Positions 1 through 8,499 of a stretch of DNA of 64,000 nucleotides are shown here, one piece after another. Every line of letters begins with the position of its first letter. Positions within the stretch are counted from its first letter, which is position 1. This stretch comes from Penaeicola halotolerans. Its GTDB lineage: Bacteria; Bacteroidota; Bacteroidia; Cytophagales; Cyclobacteriaceae. The notes beneath the pieces were generated by a model. That model did not search any database and was not told where the DNA came from. It saw nothing but the letters and a program-made list of their open reading frames with translations. Location of the stretch: NCBI RefSeq assembly GCF_016464625.1, contig NZ_JAEAGO010000001.1:744001-808000 (forward strand), in the 5' to 3' direction. The translations under genes and the position numbers were made by a program.

Positions 1-360
1 GATCAATACAATCTACCTAGTCAAATCAGATATCCGTTTTGGTTTGATATCATTTTAGTCAGTAGAGATTTTGAAGTGGTCTCCGTGTTTGATCTCAATC
101 CTACGAGGCTAGGGGAGCAGAAACTCGCCAATGCAGGTCTTCCTCGATATTTCCCAGCCGTGATTAGGCGGGATTTGGGTGAAAGTGACTTTTATTACCT
201 TTCAGGTAACTTCTCTAGCAATTTCCTTTCTCCAGCATCTGCTAGGTTCAAAGGACTCTCTAAGGTCAAAAAGGTCTATTACAATATGGATAACTACCTC
301 GATCCTGAAACATTCTTTTGGAACTACTATCAGCCTCTGATGGAGCAGATCCTAAAGTGA
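1..360 (+). CDS. C-terminal part of an unrecognised protein
   Basis: The reading frame is open from base 1 to a TGA at 358-360, so this is the 3' end of a longer gene; the first in-frame start-like codon (GTG at 76) is probably internal. The visible 119 residues are soluble, aromatic-rich and mixed alpha/beta in character, and end with FFWNYYQPLMEQILK. I do not recognise the family and assign no function. Its stop codon directly abuts the stop codon of the convergent gene that ends at 361. Confidence 0.6.
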   Translation, partial: DQYNLPSQIRYPFWFDIILVSRDFEVVSVFDLNPTRLGEQKLANAGLPRYFPAVIRRDLGESDFYYLSGNFSSNFLSPASARFKGLSKVKKVYYNMDNYLDPETFFWNYYQPLMEQILK

Positions 361-2352
361 TCACCTCAGGATTCTATTGTTATTCGTAGCAAAGGTGTTT
401 TTCGACTTGAAATCATCTAACAACTGTTTCAATCTATTCAATGCCTTAGGATCATTTGTTTCCTCTATGTACAAGTTTGGATAGAGTTTAAATAGCCTTC
501 CGTTAGCATAGAAGAGTGAGTCATGTAGATAATCCACTAATTCATTTTTATTGCGCATAAGGGGATGACTAAGCTTATTGCGATAGATACTGGCGGTATC
601 TAGCACTTCACCCATCCAGGCTACCTCCTTAGGGATAGACAATGCATATTGATTTTCTAAGTAAGCCAATAATGTGGGCACTAGTTCAAAGTGTGTCACC
701 ACTGGCTCGAAAATTTTTGGCTGACTCACTTGTGGACTGTAGATCATCAAAGGCACATGATATCGATCAATAACGGTACTCAGTGGGATCTCTGGCAATC
801 TATGATCTCCCGAGATAATGAAAATTGTCTTTTCAAAATCTGCTCTTTTACTATATGCCTTGATGAATGACCTCAAAGCCTCATCTGCATAGATGATAGT
901 CATGAGTTGACTTTTATATCTTTCATAGAAAGCTGGTGTTTCCACTGTCTTTCCATTTTTAGCTAGTTGCGCTTTATATAACTGCTCATATTTAGCTACA
1001 TCAGGTATCAAGAAAGGATCATGAGAAGTCTGTGTCTGAAAGATATGCACGCCTGGCTGATCGTCCTTTAGCATAGAATTTAATCCCAAATCATACACCT
1101 CAAAATCCCCATAACCCCAAGAAAAGCCATTCCCCTTGGCAGGTAGGGGTTTGTATTTGCCATCAAACTGAGTAATTCCCTCGATTCGATCTATTTTCTG
1201 CCTTTCCAAAAATTGAAGGGCATTATCAAATGTCAAGTCAAACCCTCCAACATAGCTAGTCTGATATCCATTTGATCGCAAAATCGATAAGATACTATGG
1301 TGATGAGGCATATTGTCACCTGTTTCCATGAAGCCATTTTGACCAAAGGGAAGAGAGGCCATCACACCTGGAAGCATCCCAAAAGTTCGCCCAGTAGTAC
1401 TAAGACAATTTTTCCAATAGAGACTATGCTGAATGAGTGAGTCCATGAAAGGAGTGAAGCTCCCTAAGTAGGCGTCTGGACCGCTGTAAGCTTTTCCTAA
1501 ACCCTCTATCATTACAAAAACAATATTAGGAGGACTATCTAAAGTATCAAGATATGGGCTTAGCACATCAGGATACTTAGCGCTATGAAGAAAGGGGAAA
1601 TTATTGTTAATAAAGTTTTTACGAACAAAATAGCCTTTACCCACTTCGTTTTCTAAGTAAAAATCATAATATATCTCACTAGGTATATTGAAGTGTTCTA
1701 GGGATTTTTCATAAAAATAAAGTGACTTATTCTTCATAGAATAGTAAGCCAACTCAGATTTTGCTACCGATGTACTTGGAGAAAGCACCTCAACACCTAC
1801 AGCCACTACCAATGCAATACACGACCAATAAGTACTATATCTAAGGCTCAAGTTAAGCCTTCTACTTTGAGAGAGGAGCAAGTATATCAGCCCAAATGTG
1901 ATAATAGCACCAATGATCACCCATAAGTTTAATTGTCCAGATGCTGCTACAGTATCCCATAGATCTTTGAAAGTGTAGGCATACACATCTGCACCCAAGG
2001 GTAAGTAACTCAAGGAGAAATAATAAACTAATCCTATATGCAAAATAAGGCTCAGCGTGAGGATAATTTGATAGAGTATGCTCGCAAGTCGGCTACTTAA
2101 CAAACTCAAAAGAAAGAAAGGAATCAATGCTATACCAGATACAAACAGCACCCAGATAATATCAGTATAAACACCTAATAATAAGACTTTTATATTAATA
2201 TCATTAAAGTTGTTTTGACTACCTAGCCAAGTCCACTCGATGAGCCTAGTCAATAATAAAAGTAAACCAAATCCCATGCTAGTGACCGCAAATCGCGTGA
2301 TGGCATGGTATAGCTTATTTATCCTTGGTTCTTGTAAATCAGCAGCTGACAT
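361..2352 (-). CDS. LTA synthase-like membrane phosphotransferase (sulfatase fold)
   Basis: This 663-residue inner-membrane protein has about five hydrophobic helices in residues 20-190 and an extracytoplasmic alkaline-phosphatase/sulfatase domain from about 274 to 620. PNIVFVMIEG supplies the probable metal-ligand Glu283, STTGRTFGMLPG carries the likely catalytic Thr323, and SGDHR late in the domain fits the Asp-His metal site. Family members (LtaS, OpgB and related) move phosphoglycerol or phosphoethanolamine groups from phospholipids to sugars or lipids. Gram-negative Bacteroidota lack classical lipoteichoic acid, so the acceptor is unknown. It diverges from a PmtA-like phospholipid methyltransferase, which suggests a role in envelope lipid chemistry; that link is inference. 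Confidence 0.8.
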   Translation of the reverse strand: MSAADLQEPRINKLYHAITRFAVTSMGFGLLLLLTRLIEWTWLGSQNNFNDINIKVLLLGVYTDIIWVLFVSGIALIPFFLLSLLSSRLASILYQIILTLSLILHIGLVYYFSLSYLPLGADVYAYTFKDLWDTVAASGQLNLWVIIGAIITFGLIYLLLSQSRRLNLSLRYSTYWSCIALVVAVGVEVLSPSTSVAKSELAYYSMKNKSLYFYEKSLEHFNIPSEIYYDFYLENEVGKGYFVRKNFINNNFPFLHSAKYPDVLSPYLDTLDSPPNIVFVMIEGLGKAYSGPDAYLGSFTPFMDSLIQHSLYWKNCLSTTGRTFGMLPGVMASLPFGQNGFMETGDNMPHHHSILSILRSNGYQTSYVGGFDLTFDNALQFLERQKIDRIEGITQFDGKYKPLPAKGNGFSWGYGDFEVYDLGLNSMLKDDQPGVHIFQTQTSHDPFLIPDVAKYEQLYKAQLAKNGKTVETPAFYERYKSQLMTIIYADEALRSFIKAYSKRADFEKTIFIISGDHRLPEIPLSTVIDRYHVPLMIYSPQVSQPKIFEPVVTHFELVPTLLAYLENQYALSIPKEVAWMGEVLDTASIYRNKLSHPLMRNKNELVDYLHDSLFYANGRLFKLYPNLYIEETNDPKALNRLKQLLDDFKSKNTFATNNNRILR

Positions 2353-2373
2353 AAATATTCATCAAAAAGATGG

Positions 2374-2398
2374 TTTCATTAAATCACTTTTAATGAAA
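2374..2398. repeat. Perfect 10-bp inverted repeat between divergent genes
   Basis: TTTCATTAAA (2374-2383) and TTTAATGAAA (2389-2398) form perfect arms around a 5-base loop. It lies 22 bp upstream of the LTA-synthase-like start and about 70 bp upstream of the methyltransferase start. No T-tract follows in a way that would make a terminator useful here, so an operator-type site for the divergent pair is the more likely reading. Confidence 0.4.
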
Positions 2399-2466
2399 TC
2401 TTCCTAGTTTAGGGAATTATTTAAACCACTAATTAAAGCAATTCAACTGTTATTTATTCGATTAGC

Positions 2467-3018
2467 ATGCAAAATAATAACCTCACGAAAGAATTATTTT
2501 CCAATATCAAGACGACAGGAGCACTTACTTTTAGTTCCTCATTTTTAGTAGATAAGATGCTTTCACAAGTAGACTTTTCAAATGCAAAATTCCTCGTAGA
2601 GCTAGGAGGAGGCAATGGAGTCATCACGCATCAAATCCTAAAGCGCATGCGCCCAGATGCCAAATTAGTGGTATTTGAAGTAAATAAGACATTTTGTGAT
2701 ATACTAGACCGTATCAATGATCCACGGATACAGGTAGTCTGCGATAGTGCAGAGATACTACCAGATGTCCTTGCTCAAAATGCTGGCGCTGCTGATGCGA
2801 TCATCTCTTCTTTACCTTTTAGCTTGATCCCTAAGCCAGTCAGAATCAATATTTATAAAGCTTGTGCAAATGGAATCGGAGAAAAAGGGACTTTTGTACA
2901 GATCGCATATTCTATATTTTTGAGAGGAGAATTCAAGCAACACTTCGGTAAAGTGAAAACGGGGTTTACCCTTTTGAATCTTCCTCCAGCATTTGTTTAT
3001 ACTTGTATAAATCAATAA
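2467..3018 (+). CDS. PmtA-like class I SAM methyltransferase
   Basis: This 183-residue protein is a single Rossmann methyltransferase domain. The SAM-binding motif I is VELGGGNGVIT (about residues 44-54), the acidic end of strand 2 is VVFEVN, and a post-motif segment reads SSLPFSLIP. The SxLPxxxxP arrangement and the N-terminal FSSSFLVDKM segment resemble Sinorhizobium-type phospholipid N-methyltransferases and rRNA adenine dimethylases; the length fits the former. The likely substrate is phosphatidylethanolamine at the inner membrane, but this is family-level inference. It diverges from a phosphotransferase that also works on lipid head groups. Confidence 0.65.
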   Translation: MQNNNLTKELFSNIKTTGALTFSSSFLVDKMLSQVDFSNAKFLVELGGGNGVITHQILKRMRPDAKLVVFEVNKTFCDILDRINDPRIQVVCDSAEILPDVLAQNAGAADAIISSLPFSLIPKPVRINIYKACANGIGEKGTFVQIAYSIFLRGEFKQHFGKVKTGFTLLNLPPAFVYTCINQ

Positions 3019-3042
3019 GACAGTCATTGTCCGAAAGATGCT

Positions 3043-3080
3043 AATACCATTAGCTAATTGCTAATAATATTGGTATTTTT
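3043..3080 (+). terminator. Candidate terminator after the methyltransferase gene
   Basis: AATACCA-TTAGC pairs with GCTAA and TGGTATT across a short loop and an internal bulge, and the right arm runs into TTTTT. It sits 25 bp after the methyltransferase stop and just before the ATG of the radical SAM gene at 3085. This placement separates the two genes and argues against the upstream TTG at 3058 as a start. Confidence 0.45.
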
Positions 3081-3084
3081 AAAC

Positions 3085-4140
3085 ATGGAAAATGACTTAC
3101 TCAAAGGAAGAGGTGCTCAGATCAATCCGCACAATCCTTATCACTCACAGCGTCTAGTACAAGATCATGTAGAGGGTATAGATGAGGAAATATTACTAGA
3201 TAAGCCTAGTACATCTTATTTTTTAGAAACTCCTAAGACTGTTCTGAGTAAGAATACCAGTCCAGATTTAGCGCTCACTTATTCAGTTAATCCTTATCAA
3301 GGTTGTGAACACGGTTGCACTTATTGCTATGCACGCAACTCACATCAATATTGGGGTTTTGATGCCGGACTTGATTTTGAGACTAAGATCATGGTCAAAC
3401 CAAAAGTAGCCCAGCAATTGAGCATGACTTTTAGCCAGAAAGCCTACAAACCTATGCCTATCATGCTGTCAGGTAATACCGATTGTTATCAGCCAGCTGA
3501 GCGAAAGTTTAGATTGACTAGAGAGATTCTACAAGTCATGTTGGACTTCAGGCATCCAGTGAGTGTGATTACTAAAAACTCTTTGATCGCTCGTGACCAA
3601 GATATTTTAGAGGCTTTAGCAAAGGAAAACTTAGTTCACGTTTACTTTTCCATCAACTCTATGAATGAAGAATTGAGAAGAAACATGGAGCCTCGAACTG
3701 CTAGTGCGCTCAAAAAGATACAATTGATCAGAGAATTTACAGCAGCTGGAATTCCTGTAGGAATCATGATTGCACCACTTATCCCAAGTCTGAATAGTCA
3801 TGAGATCCCTTCAATCATGAAAGAAGCTGCTGCAGCAGGAGCCCAAGAAGCTGGATATACTGTAGTCAGGCTCAATGGCACCATTGCAGAAGTATTTGAA
3901 AACTGGCTCAGAGAAAAGTATCCAGCACGTGCGGATAAAGTCCTCAACCAGATCAAAGAGCTGCATGATGGACAATTAAACGACTCAGAGTGGGGAAGGA
4001 GGATGAAAGGTAAAGGAGCCATCGCTACTGAGATCAACAGCTTATTTCATTTAATGAAGCATAAATTTATGGCTGGTCGAAGTATGCCAGCCTACGATAT
4101 GAGTAAATTTAGAAGAGGCGGAAACTACCAACTATTCTAA
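3085..4140 (+). CDS. PA0069-family radical SAM protein
   Basis: A 351-residue protein with the radical SAM cluster motif CEHGCTYCYAR (Cys74, Cys78, Cys81), which binds a 4Fe-4S cluster and SAM. The surrounding YSVNPYQGCEHGC and the N-terminal GRGAQINPHNPY are hallmarks of the PA0069/Rv2578c family, whose substrate is not known to me. I chose the ATG at 3085 because the sequence before it (from a TTG at 3058) is hydrophobic, not conserved in the family, and lies in a terminator-like hairpin. A short winged-helix-like gene follows 45 bp later. Confidence 0.85.
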   Translation: MENDLLKGRGAQINPHNPYHSQRLVQDHVEGIDEEILLDKPSTSYFLETPKTVLSKNTSPDLALTYSVNPYQGCEHGCTYCYARNSHQYWGFDAGLDFETKIMVKPKVAQQLSMTFSQKAYKPMPIMLSGNTDCYQPAERKFRLTREILQVMLDFRHPVSVITKNSLIARDQDILEALAKENLVHVYFSINSMNEELRRNMEPRTASALKKIQLIREFTAAGIPVGIMIAPLIPSLNSHEIPSIMKEAAAAGAQEAGYTVVRLNGTIAEVFENWLREKYPARADKVLNQIKELHDGQLNDSEWGRRMKGKGAIATEINSLFHLMKHKFMAGRSMPAYDMSKFRRGGNYQLF

Positions 4141-4185
4141 ACATCAAGGAGAATAAGTCGTAAAATTGGATAGTTATCAAGACAA

Positions 4186-4410
4186 ATGACCAAGATGTTA
4201 TTTCCCATATTAGAAGATACCATACTGCGAAAAGCTAAAGATTGTGCACCCAATAGATTTTCTCTCTTTTGCATCATACAGCAATTATATCCACAAGACT
4301 GGAGACACTTTAGACAAGATATTCTAGAGGCCGCCAAGTCCCTAGCTGCCTCAGGTAAGATTAAGATCTTAGATGAGGAATTTATCGTATTTGAATTTGA
4401 GAGCAAATAA
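4186..4410 (+). CDS. Small DUF3253-like protein
   Basis: This 74-residue protein is predicted to be mostly helical. The pattern ILEDTILRKA, then QDWRHFRQDILEAAKSLA, then GKIKIL resembles the DUF3253 family, small winged-helix-like proteins with a WR...R..A..LA..G core. The function of that family is not established. It follows the radical SAM gene by 45 bp and precedes msrA by 49 bp on the same strand, so the three could be co-transcribed. An overlapping antisense frame exists, but only this strand gives a family-like protein. Confidence 0.5.
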   Translation: MTKMLFPILEDTILRKAKDCAPNRFSLFCIIQQLYPQDWRHFRQDILEAAKSLAASGKIKILDEEFIVFEFESK

Positions 4411-4459
4411 TTAGGAGCAAACTAAAGCGTCCTTCTATCAGTTGTAGACCTAAAGACAA

Positions 4460-5140
4460 ATGCATCAAATGAAAAATTCATTATTAACTCTATGTGCTAT
4501 TGCGCTGATAAGCTTACAAGCTTGTGGGCAAGGATCTAAACAAAAAACTATGAATGATACCCAAAAACCTCTTCCAACTACGGAAGTCAAAGTGCCAAAT
4601 GGCAGAGAAGTCGCTACATTCGGTGCGGGCTGTTTCTGGTGTGTAGAAGCAGTCTTCCAAGATCTAGCGGGTGTAGACTCCGTGCTTTCAGGCTACTCTG
4701 GCGGACATATCAAAAATCCACCTTATAGAGAAGTGACTCAAGGCAGAACTGGACACGCTGAAGCTGTGCAAATCTTTTTTGATCCTAAAGTGATCACTTA
4801 TGAGGAGCTATTGGAGATATTTTGGGTGACGCATGATCCTACTACACTCAATAGACAAGGAGCAGATGTGGGTCCTCAGTATAGATCAGCTGTCTTTTAT
4901 CACAATGATCAACAGAAAAATCTAGCCGAACAATACAAAAAAGCACTAGATCAAGAAGGCGCTTTTGATAAACCTATTGTCACTGAAATCACGCCATTTA
5001 GCAATTTTTATGTAGCAGAGGATTATCATCAAAACTACTTCAAATTAAATGGCAATCAACCATACTGTCAAATAGTGATTCAACCTAAAGTAGACAAAGT
5101 GAAGAAAGTTTTTGGTGACAAATTAAAAAAGAATTTATAA
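4460..5140 (+). CDS. msrA: Peptide-methionine (S)-S-oxide reductase MsrA, lipoprotein form
   Basis: MsrA reduces the S-epimer of methionine sulfoxide in oxidised proteins. The active-site motif GCFWC is at residues 57-61, with catalytic Cys58. Conserved family segments include GYSGGH, GHAEAV and EDYHQNYF, and a C-terminal PYC provides a likely resolving cysteine. The N-terminus is a lipoprotein signal ending in LQAC (Cys22), so the enzyme should be anchored outside the cytoplasm and repair envelope proteins. The usual cytoplasmic form lacks this 45-residue leader. The ATG at 4469 (Met4) is an equally possible start. Confidence 0.92.
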   Translation: MHQMKNSLLTLCAIALISLQACGQGSKQKTMNDTQKPLPTTEVKVPNGREVATFGAGCFWCVEAVFQDLAGVDSVLSGYSGGHIKNPPYREVTQGRTGHAEAVQIFFDPKVITYEELLEIFWVTHDPTTLNRQGADVGPQYRSAVFYHNDQQKNLAEQYKKALDQEGAFDKPIVTEITPFSNFYVAEDYHQNYFKLNGNQPYCQIVIQPKVDKVKKVFGDKLKKNL

Positions 5141-5160
5141 GCCTTATTTTTGGCTTATAA
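5135..5160 (+). terminator. Hairpin over the msrA stop codon
   Basis: TTATAAGCC (5135-5143) and GGCTTATAA (5152-5160) are perfect 9-bp arms with a T-rich 8-base loop; the left arm includes the msrA stop codon. The T run lies in the loop instead of after the stem, so termination is plausible but not certain. Confidence 0.4.
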
Positions 5161-5316
5161 TTTGAATGTCACATTTACGTTAGATAATTTGTAACGTTTA
5201 GATTCGGCCCTCATGAGCCGAGTTGGTTTGGTTAACACTACGGGAAGTATGGTACTCTATGAGGATTATTCTTTTGTAATTTATCGAAGATGAGGTCATC
5301 TTCAATTCATAAAATG

Positions 5317-5345
5317 AAAAAGGGAGCTACATAAGCTCCCTTTTT
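5317..5345. terminator. Bidirectional intrinsic terminator
   Basis: AGGGAGCT (5321-5328) pairs with AGCTCCCT (5334-5341) over a 5-base loop, extended by AAAA on the left and TTTT on the right. It lies between the convergent msrA and DUF2911 genes, 23 bp past the DUF2911 stop, and can serve both strands. Confidence 0.8.
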
Positions 5346-5367
5346 TCATTGACTTAATCATTAACGA

Positions 5368-6213
5368 TTAGTTGATGCTATTTATTAATTTATCGTTCAA
5401 AGCAACGTAGTCGGGATTTTTGGCTTCTTGTGCCAATGCTTTAGACTTCATAGCAGCTTCTTTTGCACCATTTTTATCACCAAGCTCTAGTTTAATTTTA
5501 GCCTCTAGATGAATCATCCAGTACTGAGGAGATTTAGCAGTAGCTTTTGTGATCCATTCCAAAGCTTGGTTCATGTCTTTCTTATTGTTGTAGTAATAAG
5601 TAGCTCCTTGGAAATATAAGTTAGCATCTTGAGGATCGTTGTCGATCAACTTCTCCTTGATTTGAGCCATCACTACAGGATCTACATCTGTGGTAATTTT
5701 TACTTTAGCAGAAGTATTTTCCCACTTGATCGCGAGCATAGAGCTATTATCAGTCACATCAGATAGCGTGATTTCAAATGTCTCATAAGCACGGCTAGTC
5801 TTTGTAGGTTTTACAGTGACTCTGAGCGCATCATCTGACTCATTGTATCCCATAGAACCCCAAAGCTTAGTGTTTTTGCTAAAGATAATCGTCCAAGACT
5901 CTTTATTAGGAATCGTGTAAAGTGCATAATTACCCGCTGGAAGTGTTTTGCCCTCTACCATGACATCTGTACTGAAGTTAATCTTCGTGCTAGCGTTAGC
6001 ACCAGTTCTCCAGACTTCTGCATAAGGTACTAAGTCACCAAATACTTTTCTACCTCTAGCACTTGGGCGGCTATACTCTAAACTGACATCTGTGAGTCCT
6101 ATCTGTGTGCTATATTTGACAGTAGGAGAGGCTTGAGGCATATTGATCTGAGCAAAAGAAACTTCCGCACAAAGCATGATAATTGCCGCTAAGCATAATG
6201 ATATTTTTTTCAT
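5368..6213 (-). CDS. DUF2911 domain secreted protein with TPR-like tail
   Basis: This 281-residue exported protein has a signal peptide (MKKISLCLAAIIMLC, cleaved near SFAQ). The DUF2911 domain covers about residues 30-180, with the typical segments QIGLTDVSLEYSRPSARGR, VWRTGANAST and LPAGNYALYTIP. The last 80 residues (ANLYFQGATYYYNN through ALEWITKA) look like two tetratricopeptide helices. DUF2911 proteins are common in Bacteroidota and have no assigned reaction. I start at the ATG at 6213 because the preceding 15 residues in the longer frame would disrupt the signal peptide. Confidence 0.85.
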   Translation of the reverse strand: MKKISLCLAAIIMLCAEVSFAQINMPQASPTVKYSTQIGLTDVSLEYSRPSARGRKVFGDLVPYAEVWRTGANASTKINFSTDVMVEGKTLPAGNYALYTIPNKESWTIIFSKNTKLWGSMGYNESDDALRVTVKPTKTSRAYETFEITLSDVTDNSSMLAIKWENTSAKVKITTDVDPVVMAQIKEKLIDNDPQDANLYFQGATYYYNNKKDMNQALEWITKATAKSPQYWMIHLEAKIKLELGDKNGAKEAAMKSKALAQEAKNPDYVALNDKLINSIN

Positions 6214-6321
6214 CGTTTTATGTAGTTGGTTTGTTTTAATAACTGAATGGAGATACAATTTAGTCAGAAGATTGTTTCAAACAATAGGGAATTTCTTTTG
6301 AAGAAAAATTTATAATGTGCT

Positions 6322-6927
6322 ATGTCAAACAATCGCTTACAAAGGTCTTTTTTTACTAGATCAGATGTTACGCTGATTGCTAGAGAACTATTAGGTAAAG
6401 AACTCTGTCTCTCTGTAGGTGATGATATAATCTCTGGGATTATTGTAGAGACTGAAGCCTACAAAGGCAGCACCGACAAAGCTTGCCACGCTTATCAGTA
6501 CAGACGAACGACAAGAACAGAGACGATGTTTCTTGATGGTGGACATCTCTATGTCTACCTTTGCTATGGCATACACCATCTGCTCAATGTCGTAACCAAT
6601 GTAAATGGTGAACCTGATGCAGTATTGATCAGAGCCCTAGAATGGATACATGGAGAGGAATTCATCAGAAAAAATAAGTCAACACAGAAAAATCCACTTA
6701 AGTGGACTTCTGGACCTGGCAATGTTTGTCAAGCATTTGGTATAGATAAGACATTTGATCAGGTAGATCTCTGCGAGAGCGATACTATTTGGATCAATGA
6801 TGCGCCTATTTACGATACAGAACAAGTCATCTCAACGACTAGAATAGGTGTAGACTATGCTGGTGAAGATGCCCTTCTCCCTTGGAGATTTTATATCAAA
6901 GACAACCCATATATAAGTAAAAAGTAA
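6322..6927 (+). CDS. DNA-3-methyladenine glycosylase (AAG/MPG family)
   Basis: A 201-residue base-excision repair enzyme that removes alkylated purines by hydrolysing the N-glycosidic bond. IIVETEAYKG contains the conserved catalytic Glu, the intercalating Tyr region is in LYVYLCYGIHHLLNVVT, and RALEW and WTSGPGN are typical family segments. Its length matches bacterial homologues of human AAG. The next gene (a dehydrogenase) begins 1 bp after the stop codon, so the two are probably co-transcribed, though no functional link is apparent. Confidence 0.92.
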   Translation: MSNNRLQRSFFTRSDVTLIARELLGKELCLSVGDDIISGIIVETEAYKGSTDKACHAYQYRRTTRTETMFLDGGHLYVYLCYGIHHLLNVVTNVNGEPDAVLIRALEWIHGEEFIRKNKSTQKNPLKWTSGPGNVCQAFGIDKTFDQVDLCESDTIWINDAPIYDTEQVISTTRIGVDYAGEDALLPWRFYIKDNPYISKK

Positions 6928-6928
6928 T

Positions 6929-7849
6929 ATGTCAATATTTATCATTTCACCCAATAGAGATCCAAAAGACTGGATAGAAAGCTTCAAAACACAAGCTCCT
7001 GATATAGCAGTACATACAGACCTCGATGCGGTGAATCCAAAAGATATTCAGCTCGCGTTGGTATGGAATCATCAGCATGGCGCCCTTCAAGCTTTTCCTA
7101 ATCTCAAACTGATCAGCTCTATGGGTGCTGGTGTCGATCATATATTTGCTGATGATAAAAGACCTCAAGTACCTGTAGCTAGAGTCATGGGAGAGGCGCT
7201 AACGGTCTCCATGAGTCAGTATATTTTGGCTGCAGTACTTCAATACCAGAGAAAATTCAAAGAATATGCTCTGGATCAAGCTGCACAAATGTGGAATCAA
7301 GAGAGGGGAGAGCATAGCCAAATCAAAGTAGGCATACTTGGAATGGGAAGCCTAGGACTTGATGCTGCTATGAAGTTAGATCAAATCGGGATAGAGGTCA
7401 TTGGCTATGGAAGAAGTGCCAAATCAAAAACTGTAGTGCCCTATTATCATGGAGATCAGTTAGAAGAGTTTTTGGGACAAATCAATGTTCTAGTATGTCT
7501 GCTACCTTTAACTGAAGAAACAAAGGATATCCTCAATATCAACTTATTTAGAAAATGCCAGCCAGGCACATATCTAATCAATGTGGCAAGAGGACTTCAT
7601 TTGGTGGAAGATGATTTGATTAAAGCCTTAAACGAAGGACTATTGTCAGGAGCATTTTTAGATGTATTTAGAAAAGAGCCCTTGGAACCTAATCATCCAT
7701 TTTGGAAGCATCCACAAATCAACATTACGCCACATATTGCCAGTGTAACCAAGCCTGCTTTAGCAGTCAGAGATGTCATTATAAACTATAGAAATCTACA
7801 ATCAGGTGAAAAACTGATCAACTTAGCAGATCCTGCTGCGGGATATTGA
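6929..7849 (+). CDS. D-2-hydroxyacid dehydrogenase, GhrA-like
   Basis: A 306-residue NAD(P)-dependent 2-ketoacid reductase. The Rossmann motif is GILGMGSLG, the substrate-binding Arg is in NVARG, the Glu is in FRKEPLE and the catalytic His is in TPHIAS, in the order expected for the family. The N-terminal WNHQHGALQAFPNLKLISSMGAGVD is closest to the glyoxylate/hydroxypyruvate reductase A group, so glyoxylate or hydroxypyruvate is the likeliest substrate. It is 1 bp downstream of the glycosylase gene and ends before a hairpin. Confidence 0.85.
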   Translation: MSIFIISPNRDPKDWIESFKTQAPDIAVHTDLDAVNPKDIQLALVWNHQHGALQAFPNLKLISSMGAGVDHIFADDKRPQVPVARVMGEALTVSMSQYILAAVLQYQRKFKEYALDQAAQMWNQERGEHSQIKVGILGMGSLGLDAAMKLDQIGIEVIGYGRSAKSKTVVPYYHGDQLEEFLGQINVLVCLLPLTEETKDILNINLFRKCQPGTYLINVARGLHLVEDDLIKALNEGLLSGAFLDVFRKEPLEPNHPFWKHPQINITPHIASVTKPALAVRDVIINYRNLQSGEKLINLADPAAGY

Positions 7850-7859
7850 TAAAAGAAAA

Positions 7860-7884
7860 CCTCGAACATGGTATATGTCCGAGG
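7860..7884 (+). terminator. Imperfect terminator hairpin
   Basis: CCTCG-A-ACAT pairs with ATGT-C-CGAGG across a 5-base loop, with one A-C mismatch, 11 bp after the dehydrogenase stop codon. The downstream T-tract is short (CTTTGC), so efficiency may be moderate. Confidence 0.5.
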
Positions 7885-8224
7885 CTTTGCTAACAAGGGA
7901 AATAAGGGATATTTAAAAAAATGTTGTTTGGTTAACTGATTACTAATAGACAATATCTCAACCAAAAATATGAGAATAGCTCAAAACGCACTCTTACAGT
8001 GATTTACGACTCATGCCAAAAAACACGTTAGAATTTTACTGAGGATACTTGTAGAAAAATTCCACACTTTGCGGTGAAATGATCCACAATCAAGTGGGGG
8101 AAATCTGTACGCTTTTGAATGATCAAGTGTGCGCGTCTGAACTCCTTGATTTTAAGCGAAATATTTAAAATGCTCATTATCATTTATTTATGAAATTGCG
8201 AATGATTTTTGGAAAAGCTTAAAT
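7885..8224. other. Gene-free interval upstream of the small membrane protein
   Basis: This 340-bp stretch contains no convincing reading frame or tRNA. The middle part (about 8050-8150) is less AT-rich than its flanks and has short complementary CCAC/GTGG segments. It could carry a promoter or a small RNA, but nothing in it is strong enough to call. Confidence 0.3.
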
Positions 8225-8434
8225 ATGAAAACACTGATCGCTATCCTGCTCTGGTTTATACTCTTGGTACTTTGCTGGCCAGTAGCCCTAATCTTGATTA
8301 TTTTACTACCTTTCATTTGGCTCATCCTTTTACCATTCAGATTGATTGGTTTTACCCTAGATGTAATATTTACTTTAGTCTCTAGCATCCTTCTTTTTCC
8401 TTTTAGACTTTTTAGAGGCCTCACCACAAGGTAA
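8225..8434 (+). CDS. Small hydrophobic membrane protein
   Basis: This 69-residue protein is almost entirely hydrophobic, with two to three predicted helices broken by LLPFRLIGF and LFPFRLFRG loops that contain Phe-Arg-Leu repeats. It resembles small uncharacterised inner-membrane proteins annotated as hypothetical in Bacteroidota. An antisense frame covers the same bases, but the hydrophobic periodicity, clear ATG start and basic termini favour the plus strand. Function is unknown. Confidence 0.6.
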   Translation: MKTLIAILLWFILLVLCWPVALILIILLPFIWLILLPFRLIGFTLDVIFTLVSSILLFPFRLFRGLTTR

Positions 8435-8470
8435 TAACTGAAAAACTGCTGAATATCAAGTTTGAATTTG

Positions 8471-8479
8471 TAACTTTAG
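8471..8479 (+). promoter_or_regulatory. Possible Bacteroidota -7 element before the helicase operon
   Basis: TAACTTTAG approximates the Bacteroidota -7 consensus TAnnTTTG and lies about 20 bp before the proposed TTG start at 8500. No clear -33 TTTG is present at the expected spacing, so this rests on one partial match. Confidence 0.25.
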
Positions 8480-8499
8480 GCTATCTAAAATTATACGAA

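Noticed and set aside
355..366. Abutting stop codons TGA-TCA as a regulatory palindrome
   Set aside because: The 6-bp symmetry follows simply from two convergent genes ending back to back with TGA stops.
361..2352. True arylsulfatase
   Set aside because: There is no CxPxR or SxPxR formylglycine motif. The N-terminal membrane helices and GRTFGMLPG fit the LTA synthase-type phosphotransferases.
4137..4406. Minus-strand frame opposite the DUF3253-like gene
   Set aside because: The plus-strand protein shows a family-like WR...A..LA..G pattern and fits between same-strand genes; the minus frame has no such support.
8188..8427. Minus-strand frame opposite the small membrane protein
   Set aside because: It encodes a basic, disordered sequence, whereas the plus strand gives clear hydrophobic helices with a standard ATG.
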